Assembly: GCA_963772935.1 (NCBI GenBank)
Contig: CAVYZK010000008.1
Location: 186,001 to 250,000, forward strand
DNA from: JANNNF01 sp963772935
GTDB taxonomy: Bacteria; Pseudomonadota; Alphaproteobacteria; Rhodobacterales; Rhodobacteraceae
DNA: 64,000 bases
Reading direction: 5' to 3'
Part shown: positions 24,753-34,085 of the stretch, piece after piece
Position numbering within the stretch: position 1 is the first letter of the stretch
Layout of the letters: each line of letters starts with the position of its first letter
Position numbers and translations under genes: made by a program
Notes under the pieces: model-generated
Told to the model about the DNA's origin: nothing
The model's input: only the letters and a program-made list of their open reading frames with translations
Databases searched by the model: none

Positions 24753-25550
24753 ATGACCCTGCCGCCCGAGATTGTTGACAGCCACTGCCACCTCGATTTC
24801 CCCGATTTCAATGGCGAATTGCCCGAAATTCTGGCCCGCGCCCATGCCGCAGGCGTGACGCGGATGGTGACGATCTGCACAAGGCTGGACGCTGAACCCG
24901 CCGTGCGCGCAATTGCGGAAAACAACCCGTCCGTCTTTTACGCAGCAGGCATCCACCCGATGCGGGTGGCCGAAGAACCGCTGATCACGCTGGATCAGTT
25001 GATCGCCCTGACGCAGCATCCCAAGATGGTCGGCATCGGCGAAACCGGCCTCGATTACCACTACACCGCCGACAGCAAGGATATTCAGCAAACCTCGCTG
25101 CGCATCCACATTCAGGCGGCGCAGGAAACCGGGTTGCCGCTGATCATCCACGCCCGTGATGCCGATGATGACATGGCCCGCATCCTGACCGAAGGCTTCC
25201 GCGCCAAGCCTTACACCTGCGTGATGCACTGCTTTTCCTCCAGCCCCGAACTGGCGCAGGCGGCGTTGGACCTTGGCTTTTACCTGTCGATGTCGGGCAT
25301 CGCCGCCTTCCCCAAAAGCGGCGCTTTGCGCGATATCTTTGCCGCCGCCCCCCTGAACCGCATCCTGCTGGAAACCGATAGCCCCTACCTTGCCCCCCCG
25401 CCCTACCGGGGTCGCCGCAATGAACCGGCCTACACCGCCTTCACCGCAAAGGCCGGTGCGCAGGTGTTCGGCCTGACCGATGCCGAGTTTGCCGCCGCCA
25501 CCACCGCCAACTTCGACCGCCTGTTCCCCAAAGCCATGCTGGCAAACTGA
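24753..25550 (+). CDS. tatD: TatD-family metal-dependent hydrolase (DNase)
   Basis: The protein has 265 residues. Metal ligands are visible in order: HCHLDF, Glu in GIGETGLDYHY, His in LIIHARDADDDM, His in VMHCFSSS, and Asp in ILLETDSPYLAPPPYRGRRN. The family acts as 3'-5' exonuclease or as D-aminoacyl-tRNA/DNA hydrolase. ATG 24753 has AAAGGTGATCC just upstream, and the longer in-frame start lies inside holB. The stop overlaps the next ATG. Confidence 0.92.
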   Translation: MTLPPEIVDSHCHLDFPDFNGELPEILARAHAAGVTRMVTICTRLDAEPAVRAIAENNPSVFYAAGIHPMRVAEEPLITLDQLIALTQHPKMVGIGETGLDYHYTADSKDIQQTSLRIHIQAAQETGLPLIIHARDADDDMARILTEGFRAKPYTCVMHCFSSSPELAQAALDLGFYLSMSGIAAFPKSGALRDIFAAAPLNRILLETDSPYLAPPPYRGRRNEPAYTAFTAKAGAQVFGLTDAEFAAATTANFDRLFPKAMLAN

Positions 25551-26353
25551 TGGCCTCCTTACGCTTCACCATCCTTGGCTGCGGGTCATCGGGGGGCGTG
25601 CCGCGTTTGGGCGGCGATTGGGGCGACTGCGACCCCGCCAACCCGAAAAACCGCCGCCGCCGCTGTAGCCTGCTGGTCGAACGCCTCACGACAGATGGCA
25701 CCACCCGCGTGCTGATCGACACCTCGCCCGACATGCGCGACCAACTGCTCGACGCGGACGTCGGCACTTTGGACGGGGTGATCTACACCCATTCCCACGC
25801 CGACCACACCCATGGCATCGACGACCTGCGCCAGATCGTGTTCAACATCCGCCGCCGCCTGCCGGTCTGGGCCGACGCGCCCACGCGTGCGGCGCTGATG
25901 GACCGCTTTGGCTACGCCTTCCAGCAACCCGAAGGCTCGCCCTACCCGCCGATCCTCGACCTGCATGACCTTGACGGCCCGGTGACGGTGACGGGCGACG
26001 GTGGCCCCATCACCTTTACCCCGTTCACCGCCGACCACGGGTCAATGGAGGCTTTGGGCTTTCGCATCGGCCCCCTCGCCTACCTGCCCGACGCGGTGGA
26101 TATCCCACCGGCAAGCTGGCCACTGTTGCAGGGGCTGGACTGCTGGGTCGTCGATGCCCTGCGCCGCAAGCCGCACCCGACCCACGCGCATCTGGCCCTG
26201 ACGCTGGACTGGATCGCCCGCGCAAAACCAACCCGAGCTGTCCTGACCAACATGCACAACGATCTTGACCACGCGACGCTGACCGCCGAACTGCCCGCCC
26301 ATATCCAGCCCGCCCATGACGGGATGACGATCACCTACGATAACCAGCCATGA
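25550..26353 (+). CDS. MBL-fold metallo-hydrolase (PhnP-like phosphodiesterase)
   Basis: The protein has 267 residues and the metallo-beta-lactamase motif THSHADHTHGIDDLR, further ligands in TADHGSMEALGFRIG, the final His in LTNMHNDLDH, and the N-terminal GCGSSGGVPR typical of the PhnP/RNase Z-like cyclic phosphodiesterase branch. No phn genes are near; in this lineage the gene travels with tatD. The substrate is probably a small cyclic phosphodiester. It overlaps the neighbouring genes at both ends, so it belongs to the same operon. Confidence 0.88.
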   Translation: MASLRFTILGCGSSGGVPRLGGDWGDCDPANPKNRRRRCSLLVERLTTDGTTRVLIDTSPDMRDQLLDADVGTLDGVIYTHSHADHTHGIDDLRQIVFNIRRRLPVWADAPTRAALMDRFGYAFQQPEGSPYPPILDLHDLDGPVTVTGDGGPITFTPFTADHGSMEALGFRIGPLAYLPDAVDIPPASWPLLQGLDCWVVDALRRKPHPTHAHLALTLDWIARAKPTRAVLTNMHNDLDHATLTAELPAHIQPAHDGMTITYDNQP

Positions 26354-27288
26354 ATGCGCTGATCGAGGTTATCCTGCCGGTGTTTCTGGTGATCGGCTTT
26401 GGCTATGCTGCCGCCCGCGCCGGCTGGTTTTCCGACTCTGCCGTCGATGGCGTCATGCGCTTTGCCCAGACTTTCGCCCTGCCGGTGCTGCTGTTCAAAT
26501 CCGTCGCCACGCTGGATCTGTCGCTGGCCTATAACCCCGGCCTGATGATCAGCTTTTACACCGGGGCCTTCGCAGGCTTTACCGCCGGGTTCTTTGGCGC
26601 GCGGCTGATCTTCAAGCGGCCCATCACCGATTCCATTGCCATCGGCTTTTGCTGCCTGTTTTCAAACTCGCTGCTGCTGGGGATTCCCATCACCGAACGC
26701 GCCTATGGCACGGCGGCGCTTGCGGGCAACTTCGCCATCATCTCCATTCATGCGCCGCTGTTCTACGCGGTCGGCATCACGGCGATGGAACTGGCCCGGT
26801 CGCGCGGTCAGGGGCTGGCGTGGCAGACGCTGGGCCTGCAAGTGGGTCGGGCCATCTTTACCCAGCCACTGGTGCTGGGCATTGTCGCCGGGTTTACCGT
26901 CAACCTGACAGGCCTGCCACTGCCCGCCGCCGTGATGGGCGCGGTTGATATGATGGCGCGCGCGGGCCTGCCTGCGGCGCTGTTCGCGCTTGGCGGGGTG
27001 CTGATGCGCTATCGCCCGGAAGGCGACCGCGCGACGATTGCGATGGTCTCCGCCATCTCGCTGATCCTGCATCCGGGCATTGCCTACCTTCTGGGCCGCT
27101 ATGCCTTTGGCCTTGAGGATGCGGGGCTGCGGTCCACCGTGATCACCGCCGCCATGGCCCCCGGCGTCAACGCCTATGTCTTTGCCAACATGTACGGGGT
27201 GGCCAAACGGGTGGCGGCCTCATCGGTTCTGGTCGCGACCGCCCTGTCAGTGATCACCATCTGGGTGTGGCTGCAAATCCTGCCCTAG
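26350..27288 (+). CDS. AEC-family transporter
   Basis: This 312-residue integral membrane protein has about ten hydrophobic segments and is related to bacterial auxin-efflux-carrier proteins such as YfdV/MdcF. Motifs include FGYAAARAGWFS near the start and CCLFSNSLLLGIPITERAYG in the middle. Substrates in this family are organic anions, but none can be assigned. It overlaps the MBL gene by four bases (ATGA). A large palindrome follows it. Confidence 0.85.
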   Translation: MNALIEVILPVFLVIGFGYAAARAGWFSDSAVDGVMRFAQTFALPVLLFKSVATLDLSLAYNPGLMISFYTGAFAGFTAGFFGARLIFKRPITDSIAIGFCCLFSNSLLLGIPITERAYGTAALAGNFAIISIHAPLFYAVGITAMELARSRGQGLAWQTLGLQVGRAIFTQPLVLGIVAGFTVNLTGLPLPAAVMGAVDMMARAGLPAALFALGGVLMRYRPEGDRATIAMVSAISLILHPGIAYLLGRYAFGLEDAGLRSTVITAAMAPGVNAYVFANMYGVAKRVAASSVLVATALSVITIWVWLQILP

Positions 27289-27300
27289 GGCAAAGGACAT

Positions 27301-27372
27301 ACCCGTCCCGGCGCAGGCCGGGACCCCTGGCCACGCCAGCATCCCGGGGCCCCGGCCTGCGCCGGGGCGGGT
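27301..27372. repeat. Large intergenic inverted repeat between convergent genes
   Basis: Two GC-rich arms of about 27 bases (ACCCGTCCCGGCGCAGGCC and, inverted, ACCCGCCCCGGCGCAGGCC) flank a 20-base spacer. Each arm is itself palindromic (CCCGG..CCGGG). It sits between two convergent transcription units and may act as a bidirectional terminator or be a dispersed repeat. Confidence 0.6.
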
Positions 27373-27406
27373 GTGACCCGGCCAAACCGCGCAACCCTGC
27401 CGCGCT

Positions 27407-28372
27407 TCAAGCAATGCCACGCAGACGGTCAGACCTGCGGCGCAGCAATTCCACCGTCGCCAGCAAACAGATCGAGATGATCACAAGGATCGTCGCCACC
27501 GCCAGAATGGCCGGCGAGATTGCCTCACGGATGCCGTTCCACATCTGGCGCGGGATGGTCTGTTGTTCGGGCCCCGCGATGAACAGCACCGCCACCACCT
27601 CGTCAAACGAGGTGACAAAGGCGAACAGCGCCCCGGAAATCACGCCCGGCAGGATCAGCGGCATGATCACCTTGAAAAACGTGATGCGCGGGCTGGCCCC
27701 AAGGCTCGCACTGGCGCGGATCAGGGATTGGTCAAAGCCGGACAAGGTCGCCGTCACCGTGATGATCACAAACGGAATGCCCAGCGTCGCATGTGCCATT
27801 ATGATGCCCAGATGCGAGTTCGCAAGGCAGCCCTTGTTCGACAGAACGGGGGCCAGCATCGACCCGACCACCGTGTCAGGCGATACGCAGGTGGACGAAT
27901 AGAAAAAGAACATCCCCACCGCAATGATGATGATCGGCACGATCATCGGCGAAATCAGGATCGCCATGATCAGCCGCCGATAGGGCATTTCCGGGCGCGA
28001 CAGGCCCAGTGCGGCCAATGTGCCCAGACCCGTCGCCAGAATGGTCGCCCAAAGCCCGACCCAGAGCGAGTTTTTCGCGGCCTTGATCCAGGTGGCCTCA
28101 TTCCAGACCTGCGCCCACCAGCTGCTGTCACGCGCGCCATCCGGGGCCGCCATGCCAAGCGTCAGCAGCGTGTCATACCAGCGCATCGAATAGCCGCTCG
28201 GGTCCAGCTTCAGCATCTTTTCCGTAAAGGTGAAATACGGCTCTATGTTGAACGACAGCGGAATGATCACCAGAATGGGGGCGATCAGGAACACAAAGAT
28301 CGCCACGCACAGCACCTTGTAGGTGTAGTGCCAAAGACGCTCCAGCGGGGTGGCATAGGTGGGCAGGGCCAT
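27407..28372 (-). CDS. Spermidine/putrescine-type ABC transporter permease (PotC-like)
   Basis: This 321-residue inner-membrane permease has six predicted helices and the EAA-loop motif (RASASLGASPRITFFKVIMPLILPG) that docks on the ATPase. It ends with FVTSFDEVVAVLFIAG, typical of PotC-type permeases. It is the last gene of a four-gene unit read leftwards (ATPase, binding protein, PotB-like, PotC-like) and begins 9 bp after the PotB-like stop. A periplasmic insertion between the first helices is larger than in E. coli PotC. Confidence 0.88.
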   Translation of the reverse strand: MALPTYATPLERLWHYTYKVLCVAIFVFLIAPILVIIPLSFNIEPYFTFTEKMLKLDPSGYSMRWYDTLLTLGMAAPDGARDSSWWAQVWNEATWIKAAKNSLWVGLWATILATGLGTLAALGLSRPEMPYRRLIMAILISPMIVPIIIIAVGMFFFYSSTCVSPDTVVGSMLAPVLSNKGCLANSHLGIIMAHATLGIPFVIITVTATLSGFDQSLIRASASLGASPRITFFKVIMPLILPGVISGALFAFVTSFDEVVAVLFIAGPEQQTIPRQMWNGIREAISPAILAVATILVIISICLLATVELLRRRSDRLRGIA

Positions 28373-28381
28373 GGTGTTTCC

Positions 28382-29629
28382 TTAACCGAATTTCAGGCGG
28401 TCGATGCCGATCAGACGGTCATAGAGCCAGTAGAGGATCAGAACCGCGCCCAGCAACAGCGCCGCAATCGCCGCCGCGAGTGACCAGTTCGATTTGTCCA
28501 TGTGGAAGTCGATGAAGTTGGAAATCAACTGTCCATCCGCGCCGCCCACAAGCGCGGGCGTGATGTAGTAGCCAACCGCCAGAATGAACACCAACAGCGA
28601 TCCCGCCGCGATCCCCGGCAGGGTCTGCGGCAGATAGATGCGGCGGAACGTCGTCCAACTGGTGCCCCCCAGCGACCGCGCGGCGCGGGCATAGCTGGGC
28701 GGAATGGTCCGCATCACCGAATACAGCGGCAAGATCATGAACGGCAGCAGGATATGCGTCATCACGATGATGGTGCCGGTCTGGTTATAGATCATGCGCC
28801 AGCGGCTTTCATCCGCCACGACCCCCATCGCCACCATCACATTGTTCGCAACCCCCTGTTCTTGCAGCAGAACGATCCAACTGGTGGTCCGCACCAGAAG
28901 CGAGGTCCAGAACGGCAGCAACACAAGGATCATCAACAGGTTCGACTTGGCCATCGGCAGCGTCGCCAGCAGATGTGCCACCGGAAAGGCCAGCAACAGG
29001 CAGACAAAGGTGATGATCCCTGACAGGATGAATGTCTTGACGAACAGATAGCGGTAAATCCGCTGCTTTTCATCCACCCGCTCGGTGCCGCCATCAGCGC
29101 TGCGTTTCAGATCCGTTGCGACCATGTAAAAATCGGTCGTGTAGCGGCTCGATGCCTCGCGCATCGCCACCCAGATCAACGGATCGGCCCATTTGGCATC
29201 ATCGGCCAGCAGCGCCTCTTTGAACGGCGGCTCCATCTTGGCCGCGTTCCGGGCGGACCCTTTGAACAGCGAAATCGTGCCCGGCACGGTATAGTTGATC
29301 CGGGTGCCCGCCATGCCGGGGGTCTTGTCTTTCTGCATCTGCGCAAGGTCCGCCACCAGCGCCGCATAGGCGGCCTCATCGGGGTCGGTGCCCTTGGGGT
29401 TCGCGTCAAACCACGCGCCGATCAGGGGCGCGTTGGCCGAAAATCCGTCATGCTCGAACGAGCGTTTCAGCATCGTTCCGATCGGAATGACAAAGGTCAG
29501 CACCACAAAAGCCAGCAGCGGCAGCACCAGAAAAAACGCACGGCGTTTGGCGCGGGCTTGTGCGGCCCCCAACGCGGCTTTCAGCGGGCGGCCATCGGCG
29601 GTGGTCAGCAGGGGCGTGGTCTCGGCCAT
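28382..29629 (-). CDS. Spermidine/putrescine-type ABC transporter permease (PotB-like)
   Basis: This 415-residue permease is longer than E. coli PotB because of a periplasmic loop of about 150 residues after the first helix (SFEHDGFSANAPLIGAWFDA and onwards). The EAA loop is ARAARSLGGTSWTTFRRIYL, followed by PQTLPGIAAGSLLVFILAVG. It pairs with the PotC-like protein. The long N-terminal loop recurs in alphaproteobacterial members of this group. Confidence 0.88.
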   Translation of the reverse strand: MAETTPLLTTADGRPLKAALGAAQARAKRRAFFLVLPLLAFVVLTFVIPIGTMLKRSFEHDGFSANAPLIGAWFDANPKGTDPDEAAYAALVADLAQMQKDKTPGMAGTRINYTVPGTISLFKGSARNAAKMEPPFKEALLADDAKWADPLIWVAMREASSRYTTDFYMVATDLKRSADGGTERVDEKQRIYRYLFVKTFILSGIITFVCLLLAFPVAHLLATLPMAKSNLLMILVLLPFWTSLLVRTTSWIVLLQEQGVANNVMVAMGVVADESRWRMIYNQTGTIIVMTHILLPFMILPLYSVMRTIPPSYARAARSLGGTSWTTFRRIYLPQTLPGIAAGSLLVFILAVGYYITPALVGGADGQLISNFIDFHMDKSNWSLAAAIAALLLGAVLILYWLYDRLIGIDRLKFG

Positions 29630-29694
29630 CGGATATCCTTGGGGTCGGAAGGGATGCGGGCGCGAGGGTTTCCCCCCGCGCCCGCAATGTCAGA

Positions 29695-30765
29695 TCAGTT
29701 GGACGCAAGCCATGCGTTGAAACGCTCGTTCAGCTCGGCATCGCGGTCCACCCAGAACTCATAGCTGGAGGCCAGCGCGTTCGTCAGGTTGGCAGCCGCC
29801 GTCGGCATGTAGGGGGCCATTTCGGTCTTGCCATCGTTGAACAACCCCACCAGCGGTGCCGACGATTTGCGCGCCGGACCATAGCTGATCCACTTGGCCT
29901 GATCGGCCAGAGCCTGGGTTGAGGTCGCGAACTTCACGAACTCCATCGCACCGTCCTTGTTGGGCGCGCCTTTGGGCACAACGAACAGATCGTATTCGTA
30001 AACCTGACCATCCCAGACGGTGGCGAACGGTTTGCCTTCCGACACGGCCGCGCCAAAAATACGGCCGTTATAGGCGGTGGTCATGGCGACCTCGCCATCT
30101 GCCAGCAGCTGCGGCGGCTGTGCGCCAGCTTCCCACCAGACAACTTCCGACTTGATGGTGTCCAGTTTCGCGAAAGCACGATCCTGACCTTCCGGGGTTT
30201 CCAGAATGGCATAAACCTCGGCCGCAGGCACGCCATCGGCCATCAGCGCCATTTCAAGGTTGGCCTTCGGACGCTTGCCCATGCCGCGCTTGCCGGGGAA
30301 CTTTTCCAGGTCGAAGAAGTCCGCAATCGTGGTCGGGCCTTCCGGGAACTTGGTGGTGTCATAGGCGAACACGGTCGAGAACACGATGGTCGACACGGCG
30401 CATTCGGTCAGCGCGCCGGGCAGGAAGTCGTCGACAGCCGGGGTGCCATCGGCACCGGCAGGCAGGCTGGCCGCATCAATCGGCTCCAGCATGCCGTCAT
30501 CGCACAGACGGATGGCATCGGCATATTCCACGTCGGCCACATCGACGGTCACGTTGCCGGCCTCAACCATCGCCTTGATGGCGGGGGCCGGGTTGTCGCT
30601 GTCAACCGAGATCACGGCAGTGCCGGTCGAGGCGGTGAACGGCTTGTGATACGCCTCAACCTGGCTGGTGGTATAACCGCCACCCCAGGACATGACCGTG
30701 ACATCTGCCTGTGCGGCAAAGCTGACAGCGGTCAGCGCGGTGGAAAGGATCAACAGTTTTTTCAT
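29695..30765 (-). CDS. Spermidine/putrescine-type ABC transporter substrate-binding protein
   Basis: This 356-residue periplasmic protein has a Sec signal peptide (KKLLILSTALTAVSFAAQA). It follows the PotD/PotF pattern: DVTVMSWGGGYTTSQVEAYH at the mature N-terminus, DVADVEYADAIRLCDDGMLE, then PGKRGMGKRPKANLEMALMADG. Substrates in the family are polyamines or related cationic amines, but the sequence alone does not fix which. It is separated from the upstream ATPase gene by a GC-rich hairpin. Confidence 0.88.
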   Translation of the reverse strand: MKKLLILSTALTAVSFAAQADVTVMSWGGGYTTSQVEAYHKPFTASTGTAVISVDSDNPAPAIKAMVEAGNVTVDVADVEYADAIRLCDDGMLEPIDAASLPAGADGTPAVDDFLPGALTECAVSTIVFSTVFAYDTTKFPEGPTTIADFFDLEKFPGKRGMGKRPKANLEMALMADGVPAAEVYAILETPEGQDRAFAKLDTIKSEVVWWEAGAQPPQLLADGEVAMTTAYNGRIFGAAVSEGKPFATVWDGQVYEYDLFVVPKGAPNKDGAMEFVKFATSTQALADQAKWISYGPARKSSAPLVGLFNDGKTEMAPYMPTAAANLTNALASSYEFWVDRDAELNERFNAWLASN

Positions 30766-30804
30766 TGGTAGTCTCCCATGTTGGATTTTTTTGTTACTGC
30801 GTCC

Positions 30805-30828
30805 GGTGCGCGCGGCAAGGCGCGCGCC
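30805..30828. promoter_or_regulatory. Intercistronic hairpin between ATPase and binding-protein genes
   Basis: GGTGCGCGCGGCAAGGCGCGCGCC folds into a near-perfect 9-bp stem. It may set the known excess of binding-protein mRNA over ATPase mRNA by blocking 3' exonucleases; no T-tract follows on the minus strand. Confidence 0.4.
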
Positions 30829-30831
30829 GGG

Positions 30832-31935
30832 TCAGACCGGGTCAAGCGCGCGGGCGTCCTGCGGATGCCAGCCCACATTGATCTTTTGCCCTGCGGTCAG
30901 TTTCGTCTGACCAAGGGTATTGCGCATCTTCATGACGAAATCATCCGACCCCGCCATTTTCAGCCGTGCGCGCAGGATGTCACCCATATAGATGACCTCC
31001 ATCACTTCGGCTCCGATGGTATGGGCACCGGCTGGCATCTGTTCGGGCTTGAATTCCACCCGTTCGGGGCGGATGGAGACCAGCGTTTTCTGGCCTTTTT
31101 CGCGCACGTTCACCGGGGTTGCGTCGATCAGCTCGCCCGTGGCCAGCCGCACCAGCGCCTTGTCGCCCGACAATTCTTCAATCGTGCCAAGCAGCTTGTT
31201 GTTCTCACCGATAAAGCCCGCAACAAAGCTGTTATCGGGGCGTTCATACAGATCGGCGGGCGGGGCAAGCTGCTGAATACGGCCATCGTTGAACACGGCA
31301 ATGCGGTCAGACATGGTCAGGGCTTCACCCTGATCATGGGTCACATAGACGACGGTAATGCCAAGGCTGTCATGCAGATGCTTGATTTCAAACTGCATAT
31401 GTTCGCGCAACTGTTTGTCCAGCGCGCCCAGCGGTTCGTCCATCAACACCAGCGTAGGGTCAAACACCAAGGCCCGCGCCAAGGCGATCCGCTGCTGCTG
31501 CCCGCCTGACAGTTGTGCCGGGCGGCGGTTCACAAAGGCGTACATCTGCACCATATCCAGCGCGCGTTTCACCTTGGCGTCGCGGTCAGATTTGCCCATG
31601 CCGCGCACTTCCAGCGGGAAGGACAGGTTTTCCCCCACCGTCATATGCGGAAACAGCGCATAGTTCTGAAACACCATCCCGATGCCGCGCTTGTGCGGCG
31701 GCACCTGATTGATCGGGCGGCCATCCAGCTTGATCTCGCCATTGGTGGCGGTCTCAAACCCGGCCAACATCATCAGACAGGTGGTTTTGCCAGACCCCGA
31801 TGGCCCAAGCATCGTCACAAACTCGCCCTTGGCGATGTTCAGGTTAAGATCTTTTACAACGAGGCTGACCCCATCATAGCTTTTTTGCACGTGTTCGAAT
31901 GCGACGAACGCGTCGTTGCGGGCTTCTGATGCCAC
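30832..31935 (-). CDS. potA: Spermidine/putrescine-type ABC transporter ATP-binding protein (PotA-like)
   Basis: About 367 residues with Walker A GPSGSGKTT, Q-loop FQNYALFPHM, signature LSGGQQQRIALARAL, Walker B LVLMDEPLGALD, the H-loop VTHDQGEAL and a C-terminal TOBE domain (LVSIRPERVEFKPEQ). I place the start at GTG 31935, eight bases after AGGG; the open frame upstream has no family similarity. It is the first gene of the four-gene transport operon. Confidence 0.9.
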   Translation of the reverse strand: MASEARNDAFVAFEHVQKSYDGVSLVVKDLNLNIAKGEFVTMLGPSGSGKTTCLMMLAGFETATNGEIKLDGRPINQVPPHKRGIGMVFQNYALFPHMTVGENLSFPLEVRGMGKSDRDAKVKRALDMVQMYAFVNRRPAQLSGGQQQRIALARALVFDPTLVLMDEPLGALDKQLREHMQFEIKHLHDSLGITVVYVTHDQGEALTMSDRIAVFNDGRIQQLAPPADLYERPDNSFVAGFIGENNKLLGTIEELSGDKALVRLATGELIDATPVNVREKGQKTLVSIRPERVEFKPEQMPAGAHTIGAEVMEVIYMGDILRARLKMAGSDDFVMKMRNTLGQTKLTAGQKINVGWHPQDARALDPV

Positions 31936-32296
31936 CCGAGTCTCCCTGATATGGTCCGGCAGATTACCTGCGCTGTTCTTGTACCGACTAAACCGAAACC
32001 CGGTGCGTATTGCAACGGACTTGTCACAATCCGCCTCTGCATCATGCAATTGCGGGAAAAACGGGCAGTTCGGCGCGGAATGCGACAGGAATTAGCCTGT
32101 GTTGGGGCTATGCGGCGGGAAAATGGCCTGTTCTGCGCCCCCGGGCCGATTCCCGGCATGCAACCAATAAGCGACTTGTCTGTCGCAAAGGCGACATTCG
32201 CAGCGGACTGCGGAAAAAAGCGACAAAGCAGAGATGGGGTGGGGGACTTTGCGGGGGGCTGCCGTTGGCGAGTGGCAGGTTGATCCGAGCTGGAAC
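31936..32296. other. Upstream region of the pot-like operon
   Basis: No gene is seen in these 361 bases. The stretch should hold the promoter of the transport operon (minus strand). It is less GC-rich than its surroundings. No operator or riboswitch-like structure was recognised. Confidence 0.4.
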
Positions 32297-32383
32297 TGGT
32301 GCGGCTGAAAAGACTCGAACTTTCACTCCGATTAAAGAACAGCGACCTCAACGCTGCGCGTCTACCAATTCCGCCACAGCCGC
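32297..32383 (-). tRNA. tRNA-Leu (GAG)
   Basis: 87 nt including CCA: acceptor GCGGCTG/CAGCCGC with A73, a long variable arm, and anticodon stem CAGCG/CGCTG with loop TTGAGGT, giving anticodon GAG. Confidence 0.93.
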
Positions 32384-32488
32384 ACAGTTCCGGCTCGGAT
32401 GGCGGCTGTTTAGCCGCTGACCGGGCCAAAGGGAAGGGGGATTTTGCAGTCAAAGCCTCGCCCCCGGTTTGCGCGGGGGCGAGTTGGG

Positions 32489-34036
32489 TCAGTTGCCGCT
32501 AAACACAAGGAATGGCAGCTTCGCCGCCATCAGCGCAACCTGCGCGCCGGTCGCCATGGCGGCAGACGCAGGGGCCTCGGCCACGGGCGGCGTGGCCTCT
32601 GCCGTGACCTGGGGCATCGCCGGGGCATTTTCCGGGTCAATTGGTGCAATCAGCATTGGCAACACCTCTGGCTCTGCTGCAAACACCTCTGTATTTTGCA
32701 CTTCCGTATTTGGCGTGAACACCGGCAGAGCGGCCTCTTGCACCACGGGTGCTGGGGCAAGTTCGCTGGCGCGGCCGTTGATCGTGTAGGCCGCCTTGCG
32801 GATCAGATCACCCCGCCCTTGCAACCCCGGGGCAAACACCTGCCCGCCCGCCGCCAGCGACAGATCATACCACCCCATCGCAAGGTCTGGTCGGATATTG
32901 GCGCCGTAACCTTGCGACAGATGGTGGCCCAGCAATTCGGCGTAGGCCCCCTCCCCCAATGCCGCCAGCAGCAAGGCCGACCCGATCGCCACATCCATGT
33001 CATCGGTCGTATAGCCGACGCCAAGGCAGACCTTGGCCGTACCCGCCAGTTGCGCCGGGGCCATGCCGCTTTGCACCACAAAGCTTTCCACCCCCGCCAC
33101 CACATCCGTCGCAGGTTTCAGCGACAGGGCCGCCACATGCTCTTTCAGAACCGGACCAAACCCTGCGCATTGCTCGGATATCTGCTGCGGCGTAAAGCCC
33201 GCAACCTTGGCCGCCAACTCCTCGCCCGAGGCCATCGCATAGGTTCGCGCAAGGCAGAACTGTTCGGACAGCGCGAAATTCGCGTCCGTCATGGTGGCGG
33301 CGGTGGTATAGCCGCCGTTGGTATTGGTCAGCAGGCTGACCTTGTTGCAATTGGACGCCAGCGACCCCTGCGCGCCATTCGCCCCCATGAACGACGGCAA
33401 TGCCGCCGGGGTTGGGGCTTCCTCCACCTCGGGCATCAGCGACGGCAGCGCCGCCGCCACCACCGCCGGAGCCGCCAGCGGTGCTGCAGCCATCACCCCC
33501 GGTGCCGGGGCTGCCGGGGCCACCCCCGCCATCTCATCGCGCTGCGCCAGCAGCAGACCCTTCATGCCATAAGGGCTGGTCGAAACCGTCTGCGCAATCA
33601 GCGGCCCGCCCGCCTGCCCCCGCTGATAGGCGGTGACCAGCACATTGCGCTCATACTCCGTCAACTGCCCCGTGGCCGGATAGCCCATGAACGCCTGATA
33701 TTCCGAAATCGCCGCCCGGCTTTTCGGCCCGATCGACCCGTCCGGCGTGCCCACCGGATAGCCGAACATGTTCAGCGCCGTCTGCACTTCGCGGTTGGCC
33801 TCCCGCTGGGCGGAACTGATCCCCGAGGATTTGGACGATTTGCTGGACCGCTTGGAATAGGTCTTCTGCTTGCGCCGCTGTTGGTCATGCGCAATCGCAT
33901 TGCCAATCAACCCGCCCACGATCAGCCCCGCAATCGCATCGCCCGCATCCGCCTGCGCCGGTCGCACCAAGGGAGACGCCGGAGCGAACACAAGCGACGC
34001 CGCCACAGCCGCCGTTGCAATTGTCTTGAAATTCAT
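32489..34036 (-). CDS. Peptidoglycan-binding-domain protein, periplasmic
   Basis: This 515-residue protein has a signal peptide (MNFKTIATAAVAASLVFAPA), a glycine-zipper segment (GDAIAGLIVGGLIGNAIAH), a Ser/Lys-rich linker and a putative peptidoglycan-binding domain (VQTALNMFGYPVGTPDGSIG, then SRAAISEYQAFMGYPATG). A long C-terminal region with Cys pairs (ASNCNKVSLL, EQFCLARTYA, SEQCAGFG, AKVCLGVG) is not recognised. It is probably exported and wall-associated. It is divergent from lipB with 49 bp between. Confidence 0.75.
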   Translation of the reverse strand: MNFKTIATAAVAASLVFAPASPLVRPAQADAGDAIAGLIVGGLIGNAIAHDQQRRKQKTYSKRSSKSSKSSGISSAQREANREVQTALNMFGYPVGTPDGSIGPKSRAAISEYQAFMGYPATGQLTEYERNVLVTAYQRGQAGGPLIAQTVSTSPYGMKGLLLAQRDEMAGVAPAAPAPGVMAAAPLAAPAVVAAALPSLMPEVEEAPTPAALPSFMGANGAQGSLASNCNKVSLLTNTNGGYTTAATMTDANFALSEQFCLARTYAMASGEELAAKVAGFTPQQISEQCAGFGPVLKEHVAALSLKPATDVVAGVESFVVQSGMAPAQLAGTAKVCLGVGYTTDDMDVAIGSALLLAALGEGAYAELLGHHLSQGYGANIRPDLAMGWYDLSLAAGGQVFAPGLQGRGDLIRKAAYTINGRASELAPAPVVQEAALPVFTPNTEVQNTEVFAAEPEVLPMLIAPIDPENAPAMPQVTAEATPPVAEAPASAAMATGAQVALMAAKLPFLVFSGN

Positions 34037-34085
34037 CGCATCACCTCAAATATGAAAAAGCAGACTCAACTGGGGCAAGCGTAGC

